Shown here piece by piece: positions 48,351-58,335 of a stretch of DNA of 64,000 bases; position 1 is the first letter of the stretch; every line of letters starts with the position of its first letter. This DNA comes from Ananas comosus. Taxonomy: Eukaryota; Streptophyta; Magnoliopsida; Poales; Bromeliaceae. The notes below the pieces were generated by a model, which was given only the letters and a program-made list of their open reading frames with translations, ran no database searches and was not told where the DNA came from. A program made the position numbers and the translations under genes. Location: positions 6,130,678 to 6,194,677 of the forward strand of contig NC_033635.1 in assembly GCF_001540865.1 (NCBI RefSeq), in the 5' to 3' direction.

Positions 48351-48914
48351 CTGCTCGATCAAGGGCGGTTGAGTAACCACAAGCATCGCTAAGTTTTCCG
48401 TCGATTTCCGACTTAGCGCATTCGTCACCACGTTAGCCTTGCCCGGGTGGTAAAGGATCGTCAAATCATAATCCTTGAGGAGCTCCAACCATCTGCGCTG
48501 CCTCAAGTTCAACTCCTTCTGAGTGAATAAATACTTTAAGCTCTTATGATCCGTATACACTTCACACCGCTCGCCATACAGATAATGGCGCCATAGCTTC
48601 AATGCGAAGACTACGGCCGCCAACTCCAAGTCGTAAGTAGGGTAATTCCTTTCATACTCCTTTAGCTGGTGAGAAGCATACGCGATCACTTTTCCGTCCT
48701 GCATTAAAACACAGCCCAATCCATTAAAGGAAGTATCGCTATAAATCACATACCCTGCTCCAGCAATTGGCAAGGTTAGGATCGGGGCAGTCGTCAATCT
48801 CTGCTTCAGCTCTTGAAAGCTTCTTTCACACGCATCATTCCAGATGAACTTAACGCCTTTATGCGTGAGCCTCGTGAGGTGAGTAGATAACTTTGCAAAC
48901 CCCTCAACAAACCG
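48351..48914 (-). pseudogene. RNase H domain (second Tekay element)
   Basis: The N-terminal half of the ORF starting at 48797: [20 protein letters not shown] with the first Asp, [20 protein letters not shown] with the Glu, and [19 protein letters not shown] with the third acidic residue. It continues without a break into the integrase. A TGA at 48915-48917 (after IGLASYY, probably from CGA) separates it from the RT in the same frame. Confidence 0.86.
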
Positions 48915-50119
48915 TCAGTAGTAGCTAGCCAAACCAATAAAGCTCCGTATCTCAGTAACACTCGTCGGTCTCGGCCAGTCCTTGATAACTTCAATTTTTC
49001 TCGGATCCACAGCTATACCCGATCCAGAAATCAAGTGGCCCAGAAACGCCACCTCTCTAAGCCAAACCTCACACTTTTTCAATTTGGCATAGAGCTTCCT
49101 ATCCCGAAGCACTTGAAGTACTAGCCTCAAATGTTCCTCGTGATCCGCATCACTTCGAGAGTAGACCAATATGTCGTCGATAAATACCACAACGAACCTG
49201 TCTAGATAAAGCTTGAAAACACGGTTCATTAAATCTATAAAAGCTGCCGAGGCATTAGTAAGCCCAAACGGTATAACTGTAAACTCATAATGTCCATACC
49301 GTATTCTAAAAGCCGTTTTCGACACATCCTGAGGCGCAATCTTCAGCTGGTGATATCCCGACTACAAGTCGATTTTGGAGTACACACTAGATCTGTAGAG
49401 TAGATCACAAAGATCGTCAATTCTCGGCAACGAATACTTATCTTAATCGTGACTTTATTAAGTTCACGATAGTCCACGTACAAGCGAAGTGATCTGTTCT
49501 TCTTCTTGACAAATAGGACCGATGCTTCCCAAGGTGACACACTTGGTTGCACAAAATTCTTATCCAAAAGATCTTGCAACTGTGCCTTCAGCTCTCTCAG
49601 TTCTGCTAGTGCCATCCTATAGGGGGCCTTTGAGATTGGAGTAGTTCCGGGGACGAGATCTACCACAAACTCAATCTCACTATCGGGTGGCATGCCTGGT
49701 AGCTCTGCTGGAAACACGTCTCCAAACTCCCATACTACGGGGATATCCTCAATCCTAGGGGCGTCGTTGTCACCCTTCAACACCACAGTAGCCAAATAGG
49801 CTACGCAGCCTCTGCTAATCAACTGTCTAGCTCGAGAGGAGCTAATCGTCATCGCAAACAGCGAACTCTGGCATCCACGGTATACAACCTCCTCCTGCCC
49901 CGGCTCTCTAAAAGTCACAATTTGATTCTTGCAATCGATAATGGCAAAGTACTTGGTCAACCAATCCATGCCCAAGACAATATCAAACTCTCCGAGTTTA
50001 TGGAAAACTAGCAAATCCATGGGCATGATCCAATCTCCTACCTGAACAGGGCAACTGGGGCAAAACTTCTTAATATCCAAAGAGTGGTCGGGGACAACAA
50101 CACGTCCCGGATGCAACAA
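48915..50119 (-). pseudogene. Reverse transcriptase (second Tekay element), frameshifted
   Basis: The ORF 50119-49343 holds the protease flap region ([14 protein letters not shown]) and the RT fingers ([38 protein letters not shown]). The frame is lost after VTIK. 49325-48915 continues with [20 protein letters not shown] and the active site FIDD ([11 protein letters not shown]). It copies RNA into DNA in intact relatives. Confidence 0.88.
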
Positions 50120-50313
50120 GAAAACAAAGGGGATGCCATGTAACTGACAAACAGCCGAACTATGAATGAATGCGATGCACCGGTATCAAATAATGCATGA
50201 ACTCGAATGTCATTTAATAAAATGATACCTGCAACCACATTCTCGGCTGCTACCGCCTCCTCAGTCTGGGCCGCGTACATGCGCCCGCACGGAGCCTGTC
50301 GTGACCCCTCCGT
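50120..50313 (-). pseudogene. Aspartic protease (second Tekay element)
   Basis: The ORF 50280-50038 shows [20 protein letters not shown] with the catalytic DTG, then [10 protein letters not shown]. After that the frame shifts into unrelated residues. A TAG at 50314-50316 separates it from Gag in the same frame. Confidence 0.83.
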
Positions 50314-51703
50314 CTATCGCTGAACTAGTGGCCGCCCGGCCTGATGATGAGCAGTGAGTGTCCCCTGGCTGGGACCTGGTGAAGCTGGTGCAGATGCCGA
50401 TGATGGCGCTGGCGCTGGACCCCTCGGGCAATCCGGCTGGAAGTGGCCCTCCTGCCCACACAAATAGCACCTGCCCCGACTGCATGAACACTGCCGTAGG
50501 AAATGAGGACCACAGCAGATCACGCAACGCGGTGCTTGGCGACGATCAGGTCCTCCTCGCTGAGTAGACGAACCACGTCCTCGCGACTGGCTTCGGCTCC
50601 TGGGGTGCCTCGGCAGCCTCCGTGAGTGCGTCTGACTCGCACCCTCAGCCGCGGGCCTTTTGCCCTTCCCCTTATCCAAGCCCTCGCGACGCTCCTGCAA
50701 CTCCACCACGCCGCTCTCCACGATGAGCGCGCGGTTCACCACATCTCGATAGGTCTGAAGGTTGGAGGACTGCACCAACCGAAAGATTGAGGGCCGCAAT
50801 CCTCGCTCGAAAATGCGGGCCTTGTCCTTGTCGTCCCGCACAACAAAGGGCACACAATGAAGAAGCAGAGAAAACTCCCTCTCGTATTCAGCCACCATCC
50901 GATTCTCCTTGCGCAAGCCGCGCAGGTCCTGCTCCATCTTTCTCTTGACGCTCTCTGGAAAGTACTTAGCCATCAGAAGCACCTTAAATCTCTTCCACGA
51001 GATTGCCGATAAATCCGTGTTCGGGTTGTCCCGAATATCCAGCCACCAACGGTAGGCCTCGCCGTCAAGATGATGTGTGGCAAGCCAAACTCTGTCCCTC
51101 TCCTCCACGAAGGTGTCGTGGAATAACTTCTCCATATGCATGAGCCACTTCACCACTATCTAGTGATCCACCTTCTCTTCGTCAAAAATCCGCGGATTGC
51201 ACCTCCTGAACTCGTTGAGGCGATCCATGAGTCGATCCCGCTCGGCTCCCTCAACCATCACGAAAAAAACTGCCCCCGCCAAAGGCACCTGAGCTGGTGA
51301 TGCCGAAACGTCCTCCTCCCGAGGTGCCACCACAGGGGCCGTCTGAGAAGCGTCGAGTGCGGGGGACGACACCCTGGGCGCCGCCACCTCTACCGGCGTG
51401 GGTGGTGCAGGGACCTGAGCCTCCCTAGCTGCCGCCTGCTGCAGTAAAAGATTCTCCAGACGCTTCATACGCGCCTCCTGTCGGCGGCCGCGTCCGCCTG
51501 CTGCTGTGCCGCTGCCGCCTACAGTGCGACCAAGTCAGTGAGAGCGCAAGCTGGCTCCTCAACTTACGGACCTCGCCGGATCCGGAGGTAACGGAGGTCT
51601 CCACCTCCTCCAGGTTTACCGCATTGTCCGCCCCAACAGACTTAGAGTGTGTAATCGGCATTAACACTACAATATCATAAAAGCGCAAGTTAGTAAAATC
51701 CAC
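50314..51703 (-). pseudogene. Gag (second Tekay element)
   Basis: The N-terminal pieces (51703-51425 and 51468-51160, in different frames) are Ala/Pro-rich, with MKRLENLLLQQAAAREAQ. TAG at 51160-51162 interrupts. The ORF 51156-50314 carries the gag core (WLMHMEKLFHDTFVEERDRV, RWWLDIRDNP, YFPESVKRKMEQDL, EYEREFSLLLHCVP, FERGLRPSIF), a basic Arg/Ser/Gln-rich stretch and the zinc knuckle CYLCGQEGHFQPDCP. Confidence 0.87.
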
Positions 51704-51981
51704 ACTATCGCAACCCCGCTCAACAAATAAATACCCAAATGATGCAAAAGTAAGGAAGTTTCTTTTCTACTAACTCCCGATGTTACGTTGTCGGCCGCCA
51801 ACGTAACCCTCCGCGAAGTTAGAAGCTATATACTACGATTTAACTCCAACTTTTTGGAGTTATAATAATACCCAATCATAATACTTTCGCTCTCAAGTCA
51901 AATAGATCTCGCCTCTCAAGAACCTATTTCCTATAGTCCAACTGGCCTAAGGTTTGCTACGTCCACTAAGACTCAACCCTA
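51704..51981 (-). other. 5' leader of second Tekay element
   Basis: Untranslated region between the primer site and gag, with no ORF. It contains the conserved stem-loop at 51782-51807. Confidence 0.6.
51782..51807. promoter_or_regulatory. Leader stem-loop with self-complementary loop
   Basis: GTTACGTTG and CAACGTAAC form a perfect 9-bp stem around the loop TCGGCCGC, whose core CGGCCG is a palindrome. The first Tekay element has the same loop on a partly different stem at 8525-8542. The role as an RNA dimerization/packaging signal is inferred from position and shape. Confidence 0.5.
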
Positions 51982-51994
51982 GGCTCTGATACTA
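51982..51994 (-). other. Primer-binding site of second Tekay element
   Basis: On the minus strand TAGTATCAGAGCC lies eight bases beyond the LTR end. It differs by one base from the usual initiator Met tRNA complement. Confidence 0.78.
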
Positions 51995-52002
51995 AATTAA
52001 TC

Positions 52003-54610
52003 TGTCACGCCCCGGGACCCGGCGTAGGCCCGCCCGGTGCGTGCCCAGACCCGTCATATGCCTGCACATATAAGGCATCTAGAACAATAGAGATATGAAA
52101 GCAAGAAAAAGTAAGACAGCTAAAGATATCATAGCAACTAGCAGCTAAATTCTAACAACAAGTAGAGAAAAAGAAAACTGATCCACTAATATAAAACATA
52201 AAGTAAATACATCATCTGTCTCAAGATACAAAAGGGGCGGTCTTTATATACAGGTACAACTCTCAACCTCTCCAAAATAAAACCAATGAGAGATAGACCA
52301 CCTATCGATAAATCCATCATCAAAGAGCTAGCTCGAGGCGATACCCTTTCCGCGGTCCCTAGCCTCACCCGGTGTGGAAGGCTCTGAAAGGAAACAAGAA
52401 ACAGGGGGCGTGAGAACTATAATTTGTAGTTCCTAGTGGGCAATTACTAACCTCAGCACAATGCACCACTAGGCCCAAAAGAATAAGATAAATATGAAAA
52501 GCAACAGAAATAAACTGCAAATATGAAAGCATGTATAAGTGCTAACTACTATGCCATAAATAACATGATGTCAATATATTGTACATTCATTCTACCATGA
52601 TCAAGTATGTCCAATACATAACTAGTATGATCCCACGTGACAAGCAAGTATACTACAATGCAATGAGCGGTATTACAAAGTATACTATATGTCTTAAATA
52701 TCTAAAGCTATGCATTAAGCATGTCAAGCTAATCCAACTACTACACCCCATCTAGCAGTGATTATTAATATGGATTGGTGTCATTGTTCAATTTTGTTTT
52801 AGGACTTACATAAGTGTAGTCTAGCTTGTGCCATCTAAGTGCCGGTGGTAGCTCCAACATTCCCACTCTAGGAATGAGTCTATCCCTCCCGACCCTGTAG
52901 GTTTCTCAATACCGCACGAGCGAACATAAGTCGCGTAGGCCAACTCCGGAGTGCCGACTTGTAGGGAGCGACCCTTACAAGCACATGCGAAGGAGCACAA
53001 ATGGCAAGCAAGCGTAGTCATCGTCTCAAGTATCCAACCATCATATCTCTAACATGGTAATAGCCACTAGTAACCTAATGGTCTAGTTCTATGTCACAAG
53101 GTGAAGTTCCAACATTCACTAAGCTTAGTGCTTCTTTATGACACTATAACATTGCTATATCCAAGCATGTTCCAATTCTCATGCCCCTTTATGGCATTAT
53201 TACTAAGTTCATATATAACCCAAGCTCAATGTCGTTTTATGACATTAGCTCACTAATTCATAAGTTATTCAAGTCCAAAGCCACTTTATGGCCTAATATA
53301 TTCTCCTATGTCTATTTGAGATTTATATCCAAGGGCATATTACATTTGTCATTTCCACTATATGAAACATGATTCCAAGTCCAAAATGTGAATGCTAAAC
53401 TCATGCATAAATCTCACATGCAAGCTCACTACTACATAGAGGTCAAAAAATGCATTGTATACAACATAAGCATTTTAAGCATTCTAAAATTCATAAATAA
53501 TGCATCTAATATAAAGATGCATGATTTTCCATTTTACGATACTCAAATCAACAAAAATGAGATTTTCTCATCCTTGGTGAGCTCAAACCCACCGAAACTT
53601 TGCTAAAACTCCTTCGTTTTGCCGAATGGAGTTGCCCACAATTCTCCTAGCACCCTAAAGGTTACAAGAGAAGAGATACACATACGTTCGAACAACCCTA
53701 AGCTCAAACATTAACCAAATCTAGTAAAGGGGCAAAAACTCACCTAAAATGGTGATAAACTCTCTCAGATTCCAAAAGGGAGCTAGAACCCTTCCAATCC
53801 AATCTAGAGGAAGGTTCTAATCCAAGAAATCAAGCTCCAAAAGCCCTAAGTCCAAAATGCCCAAAATCAACCCTAAGTTTCCATTCTAGGGTTTCATCTC
53901 AAATCAACCACCAAAACTTAAAATCTAGAGGAAAGAACAAGTTGCTTACCTCTTAGAAGCTTCAATCAAGGCTCAAAGTCCACAAGGTATGATGATCTTC
54001 CCTCTACAAAGCTCCAAGTCCAAGCTCCAAGCCTTCAACATGGAGGAAGTAGCACCAAGGAGTAAAAGAAGAAATCAAACCTTAAATCCCAAGCAAAAGG
54101 GGAAGAATAAACCAAAGAGGAGAAGGGGGAAGGAGCCCTACCTTGCTCTCCACCTTCCTCAGCTTAGGGGAGGCCCTAAGGGGCGTGGGGGCTGATATAG
54201 AGAAGCCACAATGCAAAAACACCCCTGAAAAACTGGTATTTTGCAGTCTGCCAAAATGTACCGGTACATGGGAAAGTGTACCGGTACAAATCCCACGAAT
54301 GCACAAACCCGAGCCTCGGGTTGGCTAGAAAACGCATCTGTACCGGTACAACCATCAAGGCTGTATCGGTACAAAATGTGTTCCGGCACAACCATCAAGG
54401 TTGTACCGATACATAGCCCTGCAGAGGCAACCCGAGAGCAAACCAATTAATCCAATCTTTTGGATTTTGGCGCCAAGTTTAAAACTCAAATTCTCGGGAT
54501 GCGAGCCATGAGTCGGAACACTATCTACGACCCTCCAAAAACTGTGGAAAGGCTCAAAACACAGATCAAACACTCGAACCTCGCAATTTGTAAAGGTCCA
54601 GTGTGTTACA
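52003..54610 (-). repeat. 5' LTR of second Tekay element
   Basis: It is 2608 bp, TGTCACGCCCCGGGACCC…CAGTGTGTTACA, followed by the target duplication AGATC (54611-54615). GTACCGGTAC-type motifs lie at 54257-54415 and are better preserved here than in the other LTR. Confidence 0.93.
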
Positions 54611-54615
54611 AGATC

Positions 54616-54932
54616 CCTACGAAAAGTAAAAACGAGCGAGAAAAATTAAAAAAAAAACCAAAAACTCGATCACAATAACAATAATTCTACAAAAAAAAAA
54701 AAACAAAAGGAAAAGTAGATACAAAATACACGTCGTTTTCATCTCAAATTTTCTACGAAAAATTTTAAAAAAATGAAAAAAAAACCTCCTCGATCTCTAA
54801 TATCTTCATTGTTACTTGTGAAAACTACAAGTAGATCCCCACAAAAAATAAAAATGAGCAAGAAAAAAGGGGGAAAAAACACAACCCTAAAATTCTATCG
54901 GTGTAATAATAAATTTGTGAAGTAGCACTAAC
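54616..54932 (-). other. Intron 1 of the host gene, proximal segment
   Basis: A-rich host sequence. On the minus strand the intron opens with GTTAGT at 54932. Two related copies of a roughly 150-200 bp unit (AATCTCTAATAT…AAGTAGATC…AAA-GAGCGAG-type) lie here and across the element insertion. Confidence 0.6.
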
Positions 54933-55001
54933 TTGTGAGATTTGATCGAAGGATCGAAGCAGAGACTCCATTGCCTCATCGCTCGTCGTTATCGACCCCA
55001 T
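54933..55001 (-). CDS. Exon 1 of At-4/1-like coiled-coil protein
   Basis: ATG at 55001 opens MGSITTSDEAMESLLRSFDQ, then ISQ, 23 codons ending in phase 0 at a consensus donor (CAA/GTTAGT). The motif MxxLLxSFDQI matches the N-terminus I recall for plant protein At-4/1. Splicing to exon 2 (16632) gives SFDQISQ-GYKDALAEI, gapless against the family. The ATG is chosen because it is preceded by a stop-rich 5' leader and a TATA box 82 bp upstream. The product would be a cytosolic coiled-coil protein linked to intercellular transport. Whether a full product is still made is doubtful, because the middle exons are not seen. Confidence 0.72.
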
Positions 55002-55082
55002 CTCTTCTTCGTATGCACTCCTCGCTAACCGTTGAAGCTTTAAAAAAGGAAAAAAAAAACATTTGAACTCGAGCGATGCTTG

Positions 55083-55090
55083 TTTTTATA
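55083..55090 (-). promoter_or_regulatory. TATA box of the At-4/1-like gene
   Basis: TATAAAAA on the minus strand, about 82 bp upstream of the start codon. A transcription start near 55050-55060 would follow, leaving a short 5' UTR. Confidence 0.5.
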
Positions 55091-55211
55091 GTGGAGCTAC
55101 TTAACATAGATCCAGTTTGGGAGGGCTTTTTTATAAAATGACCCTCCAAAAACTCGAAATTGGCAAAATGACCCGCCAAAATTTTATTTGTAAAACTAAC
55201 CCTCCTTTCGC

Positions 55212-55217
55212 CACGTG
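55212..55217. promoter_or_regulatory. G-box CACGTG upstream of the TATA box
   Basis: CCACGTGG-type core about 120 bp upstream of the TATA box of the minus-strand gene, between it and the palindrome cluster. CACGTG binds bZIP/bHLH factors in plants. Function here is inferred only. Confidence 0.35.
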
Positions 55218-55239
55218 GGCTCCACATCAGGGATTTCTC

Positions 55240-55705
55240 ACAAAGACAGTGAATCGTTCACTGTCTTTGTAATATTTGTTGTGAAGGCGGTGAATGGTTC
55301 ACCGCCTTCTGAACAGCGAAAGCCCTCCTTCCCCCTTACAAGTCCGCTTTTCCAAGTTCGCCGTTCCTGAGCCCTCCAGAAGATGGGGAATGGTTCACCG
55401 CCTTCACTAAGACAGTGAACCATTCACCGCCTTCAGTGTAAAATCCAACACAGCAAAATTTGGCTAAGTCCTGCAGTTGGGGCTGAAACACAGATAAGAC
55501 GGTGAACTATTCACCGTCTTCATGAAGACGGTGAACCATTCACCGTCTTATCAGTGCGCCCAGGGGTTTGCACTAAAGACGGTGAATGGTTCACCGTCTT
55601 TAGTGCAAACAGCCCACTGTCCAGGACTTAGCCAAAATTTTCTGGTTTTGGGGATTGCACTAAAGGCGGTGAATGGTTCACCGTCTTTAGTGCAAACGAC
55701 CCCAT
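55240..55705. repeat. Cluster of eight palindromes with core GTGAA-NNN-TTCAC
   Basis: The palindromes are 55240-55270, 55283-55309, 55379-55405 (decayed), 55409-55433, 55496-55520, 55525-55549, 55566-55610 and 55665-55705. All centre on (A)GTGAA-three bases-TTCAC(T), with arms A(A)GAC/GGCGGTGAA. Five have perfect arms, up to 21 bp in 55566-55610. Two neighbours together form a 60-bp palindrome (55493-55552). An outer 15-bp inverted repeat TTTGGCTAAGTCCTG / CAGGACTTAGCCAAA (55459-55473, 55622-55636) encloses three of them. It lies between the host promoter and the MULE remnant. Confidence 0.9.
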
Positions 55706-55956
55706 CACCTTTTTTTCACTTAGATTTTAAAAACAATCTGAACAAGTTTGAGGCAAGAATTTTCACATCAACAAATATTTCAACAAGAAACACAACAAGA
55801 CAAGTAGAACAACAAGATACAATCAATAGCATAAAAATATCAATAAAAACACAGAAAAATATACAAATATGAACTAAATAAAGTGATATATACTATTATA
55901 CAATGTATTTGATATAAATCAACAAGATACAATCAGTCTCTCGATCTTCCTCTCCC
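55706..55956. other. Spacer between palindromes and MULE gene end
   Basis: A-rich sequence with CAACAAGA-type short repeats (about 55769-55820). Downstream flank of the MULE gene. No gene seen. Confidence 0.5.
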
Positions 55957-58269
55957 TCAACGTCCTCGGCCACGTCCTCGTTCACGGCCACGTCCACGTC
56001 CACATCTATGGCCACGATCCACATCGAGCTCAGCAATAGGTACGTCATCAAGTAGCTCGATACTGGCCATCTGATCGAGATCCGCAATAATGATGCCCTC
56101 GGGATGCTCCATAATCACCTGAGTCTCCTCTGGCTCAGGTTAATCACCCTCGACAGTGGCCGGTATAGATACTGGGCGGGGCTGTGATGATGACATGCCA
56201 TGACGTCGAGAATAGACAGATCTAAAGTATGCTCGAGAGACTGGCGGCGGAAGCGAGTCAAATGTCAAGAAAGAAAATGTCGAAGGGGCGGCGGGCATAT
56301 CTGCAGCATGAATAGGAGATGGAGATCGTGACACCCGCTGGCTCGATGTCGAGTATGATCCAGTAGAAGTCAGTGACTGTCTCCTGTGATGACCCGATGT
56401 AGAGGCATGACCAAAATCTCGACCTTCGATATCAGTGACAACAGGTATGGCAGGAACGTGCTTCAGTACTGACTCAATATGGGCACATATGCCAGTCAAA
56501 GACTCACTACTAGCCGACAGTGTGCGAATCCACGAATAGAATGAGTAAATGACCAAAAAACACGACCAAACCGACATATTCCATCTGATGGCCATCTATG
56601 TTCAAGGGGCAAAACAGTACCAGCGTTACCAATCTGCAGCATAGTAAGATACCTAGGCAAATTTGTGTACGACTGCTCCCAGCTTCCATATATAATATGT
56701 AATGCTTTGCTCCTTGTTAGCCATGCCTTCCAATAGTTTAAATCAACATGCAAAGTGGATCGCACCGTTTCCTGTACTTCTCTTGGCGTCATATTAAGTC
56801 TTGCCTTCATTAACGAGAGAATCACTTGGCATATGACTTTTGAAATACAATTACGGTGCGCCGCATTTAGCATTGGAATAACACAAGTGTGTTGAACCGC
56901 ATATGTCTTTAACTCTAAAATATGTTGCATCTATAGGAACCAAAGCGTGTAATCTCCAAGGACATCCCTCAACCATGCATTTTACTGTATAAGTTGTTTT
57001 GGTGGATTTCAAAACCTTCATCTGAATATTGTGAGTAATGTGCCATCGATCTAGAGCATCCACTAAAGATGACTTATCATAAAAGATTTGACGAAACCAA
57101 GCCCCGTCAATGCTAGGTAGATCGGTATTGGTACGTCTAACGTCGAACTCAGTCGAATTCACAACATACTGATGTATCCAATTATTATCTGTAGGAAATT
57201 GCTCCGAATGGTTAATAAAATCAAGTTCCTCGTCAAGATTGTCTACATATTCGTTGTTTACAAGCGGGTCATCATTCACACTGTAAATGGCATTCGCAAG
57301 GCAATTTAATCCACCATCGTGATCATCTTCAACATCAGCAGCTAGATCATTCCAATCGCCGTCCTCACTGGTATAATGATCATTATTATGAATGGGTGCA
57401 TCCTCCTGACTACCGTCATTATCATCTCCTTCATCGACAATATTATCAAGAACTTCATTCCAATTTTTATAGGACGTAGATAGCCTGCAATAAGTCCCGA
57501 ATCTTTAGTATATTAGGTACATTTTCACTTACTATTAATTTAAAATGAATCAAAATTTTCTTTACCTCCAATCATAATTTTCATTAGGTGCATGAAATAT
57601 CGTGGGTTCCTCACGTGAGGTTGAGGGTTGCGCACGTGACGTCGAGGGTTGCGCACGTGAGGTCGAGGATTGCGCACGAGAGGTCGAGGGTTGCGCAAGT
57701 GAGGTTGAGGGTTACACACGTGGAGACTGACTCTGTCTGCAGTATTTATAATTTAAATTTATCAAAATATTTAATAATTAAAGAAAATATTCACCGCAAT
57801 CTAAAGATATCACTTACCTTGTCATCCTTACGCCTGATTCATTACCAACTTCACGGTCACCAATTAGATTATCCGGGAAACCCACATCGATATCATTATG
57901 AAGCAATCTTGTGTAATAGCCTTGCGACTGATATTGTGTCTCTGACGGATATAAATCTTTCTCGATGTATACCGACACACATCTATAATGTTCAAACAAT
58001 CCAACTAATCCCTCCAATGATTCATCATCTACTATATCGTGAGCAATATATTCATTCGCTCCCGTAGGGCATCGAATAGTAAATTTAAGACGAAATTCTT
58101 CTCTATTATAATTTACTAAATGATACATTCTCGTCTCAAAATAAGTATATGTCGTATCTGAACGAATCGCGATCAATTTCTTTCGACCGTCGACATATCG
58201 GGGACCATTTCCATCCGTAATTAACTGTCCATCCCAATGAACACTAAGAGACATCCGACGATTAACCAT
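55957..58269 (-). pseudogene. Mutator-like (MULE/MuDR) transposase gene, catalytic core deleted
   Basis: Three exons with matching phases: 58269-57818 (donor AAG/GTAAGT), 57736-57566 (acceptor CTGCAG, donor GAG/GTAAAG) and 57484-55957 (acceptor TTGCAG). Exon 1 is the PB1-like N-terminal domain of MULE proteins (MSLSVHWDGQLI…). Exon 2 is a PSTSRAQ repeat. Exon 3 has an acidic stretch, the MuDR DNA-binding domain (WFRQIFYDKSSLVDAL, then C-W-L-A) and LNYWKAWLTRSKALHIIYGS. It reaches FWSFTHSIRGFAHCRLVVS, then jumps to a Ser/Pro-rich tail ending in GRGRGRERGRGRGR. The DDE core and zinc finger are missing. There is also a stop in exon 2, a frameshift near 56923 and a stop at 56140. Confidence 0.85.
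57597..57722 (-). repeat. 21-bp tandem repeat coding PSTSRAQ
   Basis: About five copies of a 21-bp unit in exon 2 of the MULE gene. In the spliced frame they read PSTSLAQ, PSTSRAQ, SSTSRAQ, PSTSRAQ, PSTSREE. One codon before the first copy is TAA, probably from CAA. Confidence 0.8.
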
Positions 58270-58335
58270 TTTAACTACACAGAAAAAAAAAACTTTCAAA
58301 TCTTCTCTCAAAATATCTAGTGAATATAATACAAA
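58270..58335 (-). other. 5' flank of MULE gene
   Basis: Short AT-rich sequence upstream of the MULE start codon. An in-frame ATG 14 codons upstream (58309-58311) is possible, but the conserved region begins at VNRRMSLSV, so I prefer the ATG at 58269. Confidence 0.4.

Larger units (their letters stand above)
44244..54610 (-). mobile_element. Complete Ty3/gypsy Tekay-type element, coding-dead
   Basis: It is 10,367 bp with AGATC on both sides (44239-44243 and 54611-54615), two full LTRs (44244-46854 and 52003-54610), a PPT (about 46855-46872), a Met-type primer site (51982-51994) and the complete gag-PR-RT-RNaseH-IN-chromodomain order on the minus strand. The coding region has several in-frame stops, at least two frameshifts and an in-frame integrase deletion. 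The LTRs differ at about seven places in the first 80 bp, mostly transitions, so it is not a recent insertion. It lies in intron 1 of the host gene, 322 bp from exon 1. Confidence 0.94.

Noticed and set aside
55240..55705. CRISPR-like array
   Set aside because: The repeats are palindromes of variable length without uniform spacers, and the DNA is a plant nuclear genome.
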